In this document: positions 17,324 through 26,032 of the stretch, piece after piece | Position numbering within the stretch: position 1 is the first letter of the stretch | Layout of the letters: each line of letters starts with the position of its first letter | Origin: an uncultured Emticicia sp. | GTDB taxonomy: Bacteria > Bacteroidota > Bacteroidia > Cytophagales > Spirosomataceae | Reading direction: 5' to 3' | NCBI RefSeq assembly: GCF_937903345.1 | Contig: NZ_CALCZQ010000039.1 | Span: forward strand, 1-64,000 | Length of the DNA stretch: 64,000 bases | Program-made: the position numbers and the translations under genes | The notes under the pieces: generated by a model | The model's database searches: none | What the model saw: the letters and a program-made list of their open reading frames with translations, nothing else | What the model was told of the DNA's origin: nothing

Positions 17324-18194
17324 ATTTCATTGCTTGATAAACTCTCACATAATCAACTTCCATCCTTTGTGGGAAAATACTATTATCAATGCCTTGTTGA
17401 CCTCCCCAAGCTCCGCCGACGGCTATATTTAGCAAAATGTGAAATTTTTTATCAAAAGGCCATTCTTTCCAATCATTGCTTGGGCGATTGAAGCTAAAAT
17501 AAGGTTTACCATCAAGCTCAATCGTGATTTTATCGGGTAGCCATTCGCAGGCATAGACGTGAAAATTATCCGATACATCGCTTTCAGCCACGATATTATT
17601 TCCTTTATTGGTACCAATCGAGTGATTGAAAGCTTTTGTATGAATATTTCCATGTACACGGTTTTGATCGAAACCTACATGCTCGATGATATCAATTTCG
17701 CCATTATCTGGCCAATAACTTGCTCCATAGCTTTGTTCGGTAGCCAACATCCATCCTGCTGGCCAAGTACCACGTCCTTTTGGTAATTTTGCTTTTATTT
17801 CAATTCTGCCGTACAAAAAATCGCCTTTTCCTTTGCTTACCAAGCGTGCCGAAGTGTATGCATTGTTTTCGTATCTTTCTTTAATTGCTTCAATAATTAA
17901 CTTTCCGCCTTCTACACGAGCGTTTTTTAGGTCTTTTGTATAATATTGCATTTCTTGATTGCCCCAACCATTGCCGCCAATGTCGTAGCCCCATTTTTTG
18001 CTATCAGGTAAGCCTTCATATTCAAACTCATCTGCCCAGACCGGTACAGATTTATCAATTTTGTATTCAACGGTTGTCACTACTGGCGATGTTGTTGGAA
18101 TAGTTACTTCGGTAGGTTCATTGGGTTGTTTTTGACAAGCCATATAAAGTAAAACTATCGTTGCCAAAGTGAGTGTTAATAATTGTTTTTGCAT
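17322..18194 (-). CDS. Glycoside hydrolase family 16 lipoprotein (beta-glucanase)
   Basis: The protein has 290 residues. The N-terminus is a lipoprotein signal (LTLATIVLLYMAC, lipidated Cys20), followed by a Pro/Thr-rich linker to about residue 50. The GH16 jelly-roll follows: VWADEFEYEG, then GNQEMQYYT, then SKGKGDFLYGRIEIKAKLP. The catalytic loop GEIDIIEHVG contains nucleophile Glu166, Asp168 and acid/base Glu171 in the E-x-D-x-x-E spacing typical of laminarinases and other bacterial GH16 enzymes. It probably cuts beta-1,3- or mixed-linked glucan at the cell surface. No SusC/D genes are adjacent, so it is a stand-alone enzyme here. Confidence 0.92.
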   Translation of the reverse strand: MQKQLLTLTLATIVLLYMACQKQPNEPTEVTIPTTSPVVTTVEYKIDKSVPVWADEFEYEGLPDSKKWGYDIGGNGWGNQEMQYYTKDLKNARVEGGKLIIEAIKERYENNAYTSARLVSKGKGDFLYGRIEIKAKLPKGRGTWPAGWMLATEQSYGASYWPDNGEIDIIEHVGFDQNRVHGNIHTKAFNHSIGTNKGNNIVAESDVSDNFHVYACEWLPDKITIELDGKPYFSFNRPSNDWKEWPFDKKFHILLNIAVGGAWGGQQGIDNSIFPQRMEVDYVRVYQAMK

Positions 18195-18832
18195 TATTTT
18201 GTTTTTATAGGTTGATTGAGTTGCTAATTTACGAAAATACTATTGTTTTTTTACTCACTTCAATAGTGTATCTATCAGCAGTGAAACTTTCTCCTACAAT
18301 TTCTTCTTTATAATCCGACTTTCCTTTAGAATTGGGGATTGTTTCTCCTTATCATTCTGGTCCATTTTTTTAAGAAAAATGTCTTTTGATGGTTTAAATG
18401 CAAGTTTTTTGTCAAAGAAAAAGCACTTGCTTAAATTATTAAAAGATTTATAAAAAAAGGACTTTGCAAAGGATTCTAAGTAAAACTTACAGTATTACCA
18501 AATTTAGGTTTCTTGTTAGAAAAACTTATTTGCAGATTTGATAATAGCGGAAGCAAAAACATGTCGAAAATGATTGAAGGTGTTTTTTCCAAAGAAATGA
18601 TAAGATTTTAGCTGAATACAGTTTTTTTTTAAAAATACTAAATAAATTATCCAAAAAAACACCAATTGGGGCAGTTATAATATAACTTTTGGTCAATAAT
18701 TTTTTATAAGCTGACAATCTGTCAGTTTATAATGCTTTGGAACAGCCTTTGATGAGATAAATTTTGCTGACTTTTTCATGTTAAAACGTCTGTCATACAT
18801 TATCATATTACATCATACATTTAAAACATACT
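18195..18832. other. Intergenic region between divergent GH16 and htpG genes
   Basis: This is 638 bp of AT-rich sequence. A minus-strand stretch near 18235-18325 reads open for about 30 codons but without a start or a recognisable family. No RNA gene or convincing promoter was found. The promoters of both flanking genes should lie here. Confidence 0.4.
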
Positions 18833-20641
18833 ATGGTAGCTGAAAAAGGTACAATTTCGATTAATACGGAAAATATTTTTCCAATCATTAAAAAGTTTCT
18901 TTACTCTGACCATGAGATTTTCTTGCGTGAGTTGGTTTCAAATGCCGTAGATGCCACACAGAAGCTTAAAAAATTAGCTTCAATGGGCGAATTTGATGGA
19001 GAATTGGGCGATTTGACCATCAAAGTTTCGGTTGATAAAGAAGCAAAAACAATAACAATTTCTGATAAAGGAATAGGTTTGAGTGCCGAAGATATTAAAA
19101 AATACATCAATCAAATTGCTTTTTCTGGAGCAAAGGAGTTCTTAGAAAAATATAAAGATACGCCTGATACAAATCAAATTATCGGTCAGTTTGGATTAGG
19201 TTTCTATTCTGCCTTTATGGTGTCGGAAAATGTCGAAATTATCTCCAAATCGTTCCGTGATGATGCTCCTGCTCGTTGGATTTGCGATGGAAGTACTGAG
19301 TTTGAAATCACAGAAGCCGAAAAGACAGAACGCGGTACGGATATTATTTTACACATTGCTGCCGACTCTGAAGAATTTTTAGATAATTTCAGAATTAGTG
19401 GAATTCTTGAAAAATATGCTAAATTTTTACCAATTGAAATCGATTTTGATGGTAAAGTTCTCAATAATCCAAATCCAATTTGGACAAAATCTCCATCAGA
19501 ATTAACAGATGAAGATTACAGAACTTTTTATAAAGAGCTATATCCTTTCGGCGAAGAACCTCTTTTCTGGATTCACCTCAATGTTGATTATCCATTCAAT
19601 TTGACGGGTGTTTTATACTTTCCGAAAATGAAGAAAGATTTCCAGCTAAACCGTGATAAAGTACAATTATATAGTCGTCAGGTATTCATTACCGATGATG
19701 TGAAAGATGTTGTGCCAGAATTTTTGCAGATGCTTCACGGGGTCATTGACTCGCCAGATATTCCGTTGAATGTCTCTCGTAGTTATTTGCAAGCCGATGG
19801 AAATGTAAAGAAAATCAATTCACACATCACCAAAAAAGTTGCTGATAAATTGCAAGAAATCTTCCGTAATGACCGTACAGGTTTTGAAGAGAAATGGGAG
19901 AGTGTAGGTGTATTTGTGAAATACGGAATCGTATCAGACGATAAATTCTATGAACGTGCAAAAGAATTTGTCTTATTGAAAAACGTTGATGGTCAGCATT
20001 TTACTTTAGATGAATACCGTGAAAAAGTACAGGCGATTCAGACAAATAAAGATGAAAGTGTTGTGTTTTTATATGCCAGCGATATAAACCAGCAAGATGC
20101 GTTTATAACTTCTGCCAAAAAGCGTGAATATGATGTTTTGATAATGGATTCTCCTCTAGATTCGCATTTTATCAATACTTTGGAATCTAAATTAGAGAAA
20201 ACTACCTTCAAGCGTGTTGACTCTGACAGTATCGACAAATTGATTGATAAAGGTCTGAACCTTGAAAGTGTATTGAGTGATGATGAGAAGAAAAAAGTAG
20301 AAGAGTTGTTTAAGGAGGTCGTAGGTGTGAATACTATTCAATTAGAGTCTTTATCACCCGATGAGGTTCCAGTAAGCATTGTTCAACCAGAATTTATGCG
20401 TCGTTGGAAAGATATGCAACGTATCAGCGGTCAAGGTGATATGTTTGGCTCAATGCCAATGCCCAATAATGTTGTAATTAATTCAAATCACAGTTTGATT
20501 AATAAATTACTTAAGATCGAAGATATTGATGCTCAAAAAGCACTAACCAAGCAATTATATGACCTAGGATTATTAGCCCAAGGAATGTTAACTGGTGCTG
20601 ATTTGACGAAGTTTGTCGAACGCACCGTTGCGGCTTTGTAA
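18833..20641 (+). CDS. htpG: Molecular chaperone HtpG (Hsp90)
   Basis: The 602-residue protein has the full Hsp90 plan. The N-terminal ATPase domain starts with GTISINTENIFPIIKKFLYSD and contains LRELVSNAVDATQK, ISDKGIGLS (Bergerat-fold Asp-Gly) and IGQFGLGFYSAFMV. The middle domain includes the catalytic-Arg region LNVSRSYLQAD. A dimerisation domain follows to residue 602. It folds or remodels client proteins using ATP, in the cytoplasm. It is a single-gene unit that ends at a strong bidirectional terminator shared with bshA. Confidence 0.97.
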   Translation: MVAEKGTISINTENIFPIIKKFLYSDHEIFLRELVSNAVDATQKLKKLASMGEFDGELGDLTIKVSVDKEAKTITISDKGIGLSAEDIKKYINQIAFSGAKEFLEKYKDTPDTNQIIGQFGLGFYSAFMVSENVEIISKSFRDDAPARWICDGSTEFEITEAEKTERGTDIILHIAADSEEFLDNFRISGILEKYAKFLPIEIDFDGKVLNNPNPIWTKSPSELTDEDYRTFYKELYPFGEEPLFWIHLNVDYPFNLTGVLYFPKMKKDFQLNRDKVQLYSRQVFITDDVKDVVPEFLQMLHGVIDSPDIPLNVSRSYLQADGNVKKINSHITKKVADKLQEIFRNDRTGFEEKWESVGVFVKYGIVSDDKFYERAKEFVLLKNVDGQHFTLDEYREKVQAIQTNKDESVVFLYASDINQQDAFITSAKKREYDVLIMDSPLDSHFINTLESKLEKTTFKRVDSDSIDKLIDKGLNLESVLSDDEKKKVEELFKEVVGVNTIQLESLSPDEVPVSIVQPEFMRRWKDMQRISGQGDMFGSMPMPNNVVINSNHSLINKLLKIEDIDAQKALTKQLYDLGLLAQGMLTGADLTKFVERTVAAL

Positions 20642-20649
20642 AAAGCTTG

Positions 20650-20776
20650 CAGTAGGCAGTCTTTAATCAACATTTACAAAAAAGTCCTCATACGATTTCG
20701 GTCATATGAGGACTTTTTATTTATAGACTAAAGTCAAATTACTTCTTGTAGATTGTTTAATGCAAACTGCCTACTG
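20650..20776. repeat. Inverted repeat flanking the htpG/bshA terminator
   Basis: CAGTAGGCAGT at 20650-20660 has its exact reverse complement at 20766-20776, and partial matching extends for about 15 nt beyond (the TTTAATCAAC side). The two arms bracket the terminator hairpin, giving a nested cruciform-like layout between convergent genes. Confidence 0.65.
20679..20718. terminator. Bidirectional terminator, htpG / bshA
   Basis: AAAAAGTCCTCATA (20679-20692) pairs perfectly with TATGAGGACTTTTT (20705-20718). The A- and T-runs at the stem base fit termination in both directions. Confidence 0.9.
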
Positions 20777-20798
20777 AGAAATGAAAACTGTTTATTCC

Positions 20799-21932
20799 TC
20801 AACTAAGCTTCATTCCTGACAGAATCTTCTCGTAATGACGTTCGTACATTGGAACGATATGAATAATGTCAAATTCTTTGGCACGAGCGAGGGCATTTGC
20901 CTTGAAAGTTGGTAAGTTTTCATCTTGTAAGATATACAAGGCATTTTTTACCATGTCATCAACATCACCAACGTTACTCAAATAGCCTGTAATGCCCTGT
21001 ACGTTTAGTTCGGGCAAACCACCAGTATTTGATGAAATTACTGGAACTTCACAAGCCATGGCTTCTAGAGCCGCTAAACCAAAACTTTCTTTTTCGGAAG
21101 GCATTAAAAATAGATCGGCTACCGATAAAACTTCTTCAATGGCATCAAGTTTTCCAACGAAACGTACATCTTCGCCCAGATTCATATCTCGGCTGAGTTG
21201 TTCCATTGGGCCACGCTCAGGGCCATCGCCAACGAGCAATAATTTGCTTGGAATTTGTTTTTTCAGCTTCGCAAAAACCTTGATAATATCTTCGATGCGT
21301 TTCACTTTACGGAAATTTGAGGTATGTACCAAAAGCTTTTCGTCATTCGGACAAATAATGCGTTTGAAGTGTTCTTTAGGTTGTTTTTTGAAACGTTCCA
21401 AATCAACAAAGTTCGGAATCACTTCGATTTCTTTTCTTATTTCAAATGCTTCGTAGGTATCTTTTCGCAAATCTTCTGAAACTGTCGTTACACCATCTGA
21501 TTCATTGATACTAAACGTAACAACAGGTGCCAAAGAGGCATCTTTTCCTACAATCGTAATATCAGTTCCGTGTAAGGTCGTAATGACAGGAATATTGATA
21601 CCATGACATTTCAAGATTTGTTTGGCTAAAAAAGCTGAAGTTGCGTGTGGAATTGCGTAGTGAACGTGTAATAAATCAAGTTTTTCATATCTAACAACAT
21701 CAACCATTTTTCCGGCCAAAGCCGACTCATAAGGTGGATATTGAAAAAGAGGATAGCTGGCAATATTAACCTCGTGGTAAAAGATATTTTCGTTGAAAAA
21801 ATCTAATCGAGCAGGTTGGGTGTAAGTAATAAAGTGAACTTGATGTCCTTTCTTTGCTAGACCTTTACCGAGTTCGGTAGCAACAACGCCACTGCCTCCA
21901 AAGGTAGGATAACAAACAATTCCGATTTTCAT
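20799..21932 (-). CDS. bshA: N-acetyl-alpha-D-glucosaminyl L-malate synthase BshA (bacillithiol synthesis)
   Basis: This 377-residue GT4 glycosyltransferase matches the BshA type from its first residues: IGIVCYPTFGGSGVVATELG, then LLHVHYAIPHATSAFLA, HGTDITIVGKDASL and the GT-B C-terminal block MPSEKESFGLAALEAMACEVPVI, which holds the nucleotide-sugar ligands. BshA joins UDP-GlcNAc and L-malate to start bacillithiol, the low-molecular-weight thiol of many Firmicutes and Bacteroidota. The bshB and bshC genes are not in this window. It is a single-gene unit with the terminator at its 3' side. Confidence 0.93.
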   Translation of the reverse strand: MKIGIVCYPTFGGSGVVATELGKGLAKKGHQVHFITYTQPARLDFFNENIFYHEVNIASYPLFQYPPYESALAGKMVDVVRYEKLDLLHVHYAIPHATSAFLAKQILKCHGINIPVITTLHGTDITIVGKDASLAPVVTFSINESDGVTTVSEDLRKDTYEAFEIRKEIEVIPNFVDLERFKKQPKEHFKRIICPNDEKLLVHTSNFRKVKRIEDIIKVFAKLKKQIPSKLLLVGDGPERGPMEQLSRDMNLGEDVRFVGKLDAIEEVLSVADLFLMPSEKESFGLAALEAMACEVPVISSNTGGLPELNVQGITGYLSNVGDVDDMVKNALYILQDENLPTFKANALARAKEFDIIHIVPMYERHYEKILSGMKLS

Positions 21933-22346
21933 AGATATGTTTTATGAACTTTTTTGAAAGATTATTTTTGCTTTTAGCAATTAGCTACATGCTTGAAAAG
22001 CAGTTTAGTTTATGAATGAAAAAATACTAATCGGCAAATTTTAATAACGTAATTTATTAATAATAAGTGTTTTATCAATAAATCAAACCGTATCCTGTCT
22101 TTAATCTTATATCTTTTTCTCAGTACTTATGTGTCATTTTGTAGATATAAATTACATCTAAAACAAGCTATTTCAACCATAGTCCAACAACCTTAGGTGA
22201 ATAGATTTTCAAATAAATAATCTATCTATTTATATAACAACAAAAAAAAACAGAAAAAGTCTCAAAATGCGATTAAGGAATTATGAACATATTAAAAAAA
22301 AGATTTTTATGAAAACATTAACTGACCAAGATTAGGGAAACATATC
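21933..22346. other. Intergenic region between divergent bshA and UbiA-family genes
   Basis: About 410 bp of AT-rich DNA with no open frame or hairpin of note. It should contain the bshA promoter; none was clear enough to list. Confidence 0.4.
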
Positions 22347-22377
22347 TTGCAATTACTCCAAAATTAGTGTAGTTTTG
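22347..22377 (+). promoter_or_regulatory. Bacteroidota-type promoter of the UbiA-family gene
   Basis: TTG (22347-22349), a 20-nt spacer and TAGTTTTG (22370-22377) fit the TTG-N19-21-TAnnTTTG consensus. The start ATG at 22384 is only 6 nt further on, so the transcript would have little or no leader. Confidence 0.65.
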
Positions 22378-22383
22378 ATTACG

Positions 22384-23247
22384 ATGAACGCCAAGCCTTT
22401 TGAAATACTCAATGCCTTTTTTCGCCTTGTAAGGTCACGAAACATCTTGATTGTTGTATTGAGTCAATACATTGTTAGGATTTTTTTGATTGGTCCAAAA
22501 GAAAATTGGCTCGATTATCTGCTTGATTTTAAGCAGTTTCTGATTGTATTCGCAACCATAAGCATAGCTGCCGCAGGCTACATCATCAATGATTATTTTG
22601 ATGTAAAAATTGATTTGGTAAATAAGCCCCAAGAAGTAGTTATTGGTAAATATTTTAAACGCCGCCGTGCGATTCTGATTCATCAGGTACTCAATTTTGT
22701 GGGTTTGGCAATTGGTTTTTTCTTGAGTTTGAAAGTTTTTTTGATTAATTTTTTGGCAATTTCAGCTCTTTGGTTTTATTCAGAGAGATTTAAAAGAAAG
22801 GCTTTTATTGGAAATTTTCTGGTGGCATTTCTAACCGCTTTTTCGCTTATTATTTTAGGCGTTTTTTACCAAAAAAATATTTCATTAGTCAATATTTATG
22901 CCTTATTTGCTTTTTCTATTTCGTTGATTCGTGAAATCATCAAAGATATGGAAGACATCAGAGGCGATGCCCGCTATGGCTGCCGCACCTTGCCTATTAT
23001 TTGGGGAATCAGGCAAACTAAAATATTGCTATATATTTTTATTATTTCATTTGTTATTATTTTATTGATTATGGCCTATTCGCTTCATAATCAATTCCTT
23101 ATTATTCTTTTTAGCTTAGGAATTTTTCCGTTTTCATGGTTTGTTTACAAGCTTTATTGGGCCGATAAACGCCGTGATTTCACATTTTTGAGTAAAGTCT
23201 GTAAACTTATTATGCTTTTTGGAATCGGAAGTATGCTTTTTGTTTAA
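22384..23247 (+). CDS. UbiA family prenyltransferase
   Basis: The 287-residue integral membrane protein is counted from ATG 22384; a TTG 9 nt upstream lies inside the promoter box and is rejected. The first Asp-rich motif NDYFDVKIDLVNKP (Asn69-Asp73, Asp77) and the second DMEDIRGDARYG, near residue 190, are the Mg-diphosphate binding sites of UbiA enzymes. The nearest well-known Bacteroidota relatives are annotated as geranylgeranylglycerol-phosphate geranylgeranyltransferase-like. MenA- or protoheme farnesyltransferase-type roles are less likely, because the RGxxxG-like and CxxRT motifs of CyoE are absent. About eight or nine membrane helices are predicted. The product is unknown. The gene is single and ends at a hairpin terminator. 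Confidence 0.85.
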   Translation: MNAKPFEILNAFFRLVRSRNILIVVLSQYIVRIFLIGPKENWLDYLLDFKQFLIVFATISIAAAGYIINDYFDVKIDLVNKPQEVVIGKYFKRRRAILIHQVLNFVGLAIGFFLSLKVFLINFLAISALWFYSERFKRKAFIGNFLVAFLTAFSLIILGVFYQKNISLVNIYALFAFSISLIREIIKDMEDIRGDARYGCRTLPIIWGIRQTKILLYIFIISFVIILLIMAYSLHNQFLIILFSLGIFPFSWFVYKLYWADKRRDFTFLSKVCKLIMLFGIGSMLFV

Positions 23248-23255
23248 AAACAAAA

Positions 23256-23286
23256 AAAGCGACACAAGTGAATTTCGTGTCGCTTT
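23256..23286. terminator. Bidirectional terminator, UbiA gene / DUF2853 gene
   Basis: AAAGCGACAC (23256-23265) and GTGTCGCTTT (23277-23286) form a perfect 10-bp stem, with A-rich sequence to the left and an A/T run to the right, between convergent genes. Confidence 0.85.
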
Positions 23287-23304
23287 AAAAGAAATATTTG
23301 TTTT

Positions 23305-23643
23305 TTATGCGTAAATACTTTCTTTACCGAATTTTTTGCAAAGTAAAGCGTATACATTTGCACGGTATTTATTACGATTAGATGAGCCCATTTTCTCCAT
23401 AACTTCGGCAATTGCCGCATCAAGTTCTGGTCCATCAGGCAAACCCAACTTCCCAATCAAATAATTGGTTTTCACACGGGCTAATTCTTCAGGGTCAGAT
23501 GCTGAAACTTTGGATGAATCTGCATTGTAGATTGAAGGTCCGAGTCCTTTGGCTACCGATGTAATTAACTCTTCACTAAGACCTAAATTTAATTCATTTG
23601 ATTGAGCAACGTAAGTTTCGATTGCTTCTACTAATTTACTCAT
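23305..23643 (-). CDS. DUF2853 family protein
   Basis: The 112-residue soluble helical protein has no signal peptide. The sequence VKTNYLIGKLGLPDGPELDAAIAEVMEKMG and the C-terminal NRNKYRANVYALLCKKFGK (each quoted in part from the family core) match DUF2853, a small family found in Bacteroidota and Proteobacteria whose function has not been established. It is a single gene, convergent with the UbiA-family gene across a shared terminator. Confidence 0.8.
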   Translation of the reverse strand: MSKLVEAIETYVAQSNELNLGLSEELITSVAKGLGPSIYNADSSKVSASDPEELARVKTNYLIGKLGLPDGPELDAAIAEVMEKMGSSNRNKYRANVYALLCKKFGKESIYA

Positions 23644-23801
23644 AATTTTTATTGTTTTGGGGTTTGAAGGAATAAAAGAAATAAATAAATATAAATTTCA
23701 ATTAAAAACTTTTCTTTTCCAAATATTTTTCCAGTTTTTTATGTAAGGTGAATATTTATGATTATTAAAGCCTTTAATTTAGTTTTTAGATATAATACTT
23801 A

Positions 23802-24905
23802 TTAAACGCTAATTTTTCGTTTTCTACCTAAAACCTGCCATGTTTCTTTAACTTCTTTGTTTTCAACAATATAGGCTTCATCATACAGATTTACAGTTGG
23901 ACAAATGTGATACGGCACACCATAGAGTACATCGCCAATTTTTATGACATTCCAGTCTTTTACCGCTATCACTCCGTGTTCTTCGCTTTGACCAAGAAGT
24001 TCATAGTTTTCTAAATTTAAGAATCTGATTCGTTTATCAATTGGGTTTTCAGCCGCCACCGCTTTATGTCCCATATCGACTGTAATGATGCCATGCTTTG
24101 GTTTTGAGATAACACGGCAAAGAATTAGTGCTGCATACTCAAAATTTTGTTCGATAAGTTTATCACCGTAGCCCCAATCCCACAAAACGCACGTACCAGG
24201 GCTGCAATAAGTTTCGACACGTAGGGCGTGAGATGTAAACGCTGGTGTGCCTCCAGCAATCACAATTGGTTTTGCTAAACCCTCTGATTCTATTGTATCA
24301 ATAAAATGTTTTACATCAACGAAACCCGCATCGCATTCTTCTTTTCGTTCGTTGAAATCGCTCGCACGTAAATGTCCATCATAGACATGCAACCCGTGTA
24401 ATTTTAGATGAGAAGATGTGCTTAGTTTTATATATAAATCTAATATTTGATCATTTAATTCATGTCCTGACCTGTTCATTCCGTTGTTTACATCTAAAAA
24501 AACATCAGAAACGAGATTGTTATTCCCAAAAATATCGTTGTGAGCATCGGCAATTTCAGTAGAATCAATGATTGATGCAAAGAAAACTTCGGGGTATTTT
24601 TGGCGAAGTTTAACCAAACGTTCGATTTTTGGACCAATTAATTGATGAGAAATTAATACATAATTTCCACCTGCAATTGCTACCATTTCGGCTTCGGCGA
24701 TGGTGGCACATTTGAATTTCGTGATACCATCATTAAGCATCATCTTCACGATTTCGGGCATTTTGTTGGTCTTTACATGCGTAAAAAGTCGTTCAGCCGA
24801 ACCCGCAATCGAAATCATCTGCTCAATATTGTTCTGTACTCGCTCTTTGTAAATAAGCAGCGAAGGAGAATCTAATTCGTTGACATTGTTGATTTTATAC
24901 CACAT
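23802..24905 (-). CDS. D-threonine aldolase / D-serine dehydratase-like PLP enzyme (fold type III)
   Basis: This 367-residue enzyme has an alanine-racemase-type N-terminal barrel. The PLP Lys lies in FTHVKTNKMPEI (about residues 41-52), and the barrel continues with FKCATIAEAEMVA, FLDVNNGMNRSG and GGTPAFTSH. A C-terminal domain carries the HIC motif (in VPYHICPTVNLYDEAYIV), which fits the metal-binding His-x-Cys of zinc D-serine dehydratases and the related metal site of D-threonine aldolases. It would cleave D-threonine-like substrates to glycine and aldehyde, or dehydrate D-serine or D-threonine. It is the last gene after VOC, RidA and GntP genes on the same strand, which supports D-hydroxy-amino-acid catabolism. 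Confidence 0.85.
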   Translation of the reverse strand: MWYKINNVNELDSPSLLIYKERVQNNIEQMISIAGSAERLFTHVKTNKMPEIVKMMLNDGITKFKCATIAEAEMVAIAGGNYVLISHQLIGPKIERLVKLRQKYPEVFFASIIDSTEIADAHNDIFGNNNLVSDVFLDVNNGMNRSGHELNDQILDLYIKLSTSSHLKLHGLHVYDGHLRASDFNERKEECDAGFVDVKHFIDTIESEGLAKPIVIAGGTPAFTSHALRVETYCSPGTCVLWDWGYGDKLIEQNFEYAALILCRVISKPKHGIITVDMGHKAVAAENPIDKRIRFLNLENYELLGQSEEHGVIAVKDWNVIKIGDVLYGVPYHICPTVNLYDEAYIVENKEVKETWQVLGRKRKISV

Positions 24906-25003
24906 TTTTAATTTTGAATGATAGAATTAATGAATGAGAAACGAAACTTCAATGTTTTGGTAATAATTCTATGATTGTATCATTTACTCTTTCAAAAACA
25001 GAT

Positions 25004-25393
25004 TTATTGTTCGTAAAACTCAATTGGCAAATCATCTGGGTCAGCGAAGAAGGTGAATTTTTTGCCTGTAAATTCATCAATTCTGATGTCTTCTACCTCA
25101 ATCCCTTTTGCTTCAAGAATTTGTTTTGCTTCGGCTACATCTTCCACTTCAAAAGCTAAATGTCTGAGTCCACAAGATTCTGGTCGTGACGGGCGAGCGG
25201 GCGGATTTGGAAATGAAAAAAGTTCAATTATATAATTTTCTCTGATTGCTAAATCAAGTTTATACGAATTTCTTGCTTCACGGTAAACCTCTCTAACTAT
25301 CTGTAAACCAAGTATTTCGGTATAAAAATACTTTGATTTTTGATAGTCAGATGCAATGATGGCTATGTGGTGTACTTTATTGATTTTTAGCAT
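25004..25393 (-). CDS. VOC family protein (glyoxalase-like, YaeR type)
   Basis: This 129-residue protein is made of two beta-alpha-beta-beta-beta units. The start is KVHHIAIIASDYQKSKYFYTEILG and the second half begins GLRHLAFEVEDV. His in the first block, Glu in NYIIELFSFP, His in GLRHLAF and Glu in PIEFYEQ match the four usual metal positions. YaeR/SMU1112c-type members are small metalloenzymes of uncertain substrate. It lies 98 bp before the D-threonine aldolase-like gene and 63 bp after the RidA gene, so it is probably in the same operon and may process an aldehyde or keto product. Confidence 0.85.
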   Translation of the reverse strand: MLKINKVHHIAIIASDYQKSKYFYTEILGLQIVREVYREARNSYKLDLAIRENYIIELFSFPNPPARPSRPESCGLRHLAFEVEDVAEAKQILEAKGIEVEDIRIDEFTGKKFTFFADPDDLPIEFYEQ

Positions 25394-25456
25394 TTAAATC
25401 TATTTTTAAGGGTTGATTAACTAAATCTAAGCCTTCAATTTTTTATTTTTATAAAT

Positions 25457-25918
25457 TTACGCCAACTCAAACATTACTTCAATTTCAACTGGAATATTTT
25501 CGGGAAGCGAGCCAAAACCAACTGCTGATCGCACACCGATGCCGTTTTCAGTTCCCCAAACATTGGCAAAAAGCTCGCTACATCCATTAATTACGTACGG
25601 GTGACGCTCAAAATCTGATGTGCAATTGACCATTCCAAGCACTTTTATAACACGCTTAATGCGGTCGAGACTTCCTAAATTGGCTTTTAAGGTAGCAAGA
25701 ATTGTCAAACCTACTTGCTGAGCGGCTAATTTTCCTGCCTCAATATCGATATCTGCCCCAATGCGGCCAATGATGCGTGAGCCATCCATTTGTACAGGGC
25801 CGTGTCCTGAAACATAAACAAAATTATCAACGATTAAGCAAGGCTTATAAACGCCCATCGGCGATGGTGCTGGTGGTAATTCCAGACCAAGTTTTGAGAA
25901 ATTTTCTTCTGCTGTCAT
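25457..25918 (-). CDS. RidA family protein (enamine/imine deaminase)
   Basis: The 153-residue protein is of the longer YjgF/chorismate-mutase-like RidA branch. The start NFSKLGLELPPAPSPMGVYKP, the Arg in GVRSAVGFGSLPENIPVEIE and the Glu of the last strand (PVEIEVMFEL) are kept; in RidA the Arg binds the carboxylate and the Glu acts on the enamine. RidA proteins hydrolyse 2-aminoacrylate and related enamines made by PLP dehydratases. The position between a GntP permease and a D-serine/D-threonine-type PLP enzyme fits this job. Confidence 0.88.
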   Translation of the reverse strand: MTAEENFSKLGLELPPAPSPMGVYKPCLIVDNFVYVSGHGPVQMDGSRIIGRIGADIDIEAGKLAAQQVGLTILATLKANLGSLDRIKRVIKVLGMVNCTSDFERHPYVINGCSELFANVWGTENGIGVRSAVGFGSLPENIPVEIEVMFELA

Positions 25919-25948
25919 AAGTTTTTATTTTAAGGCACATAGGCTCAA

Positions 25949-26028
25949 AGGCACAGAGAAACAAATACGAAAGATTTTATGGCTTTATCTATTTCTTTGT
26001 ACTTTAGATACTTTGCAACTCTGTGCCT
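25949..26028. repeat. Inverted repeat in the GntP-RidA spacer
   Basis: AGGCACAGAG at 25949-25958 has its exact reverse complement at 26019-26028, with weaker matching outside. The left arm also repeats the word AGGCACA at 25933-25939. It lies between two genes of the same operon. Confidence 0.6.
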
Positions 26029-26032
26029 ATTT

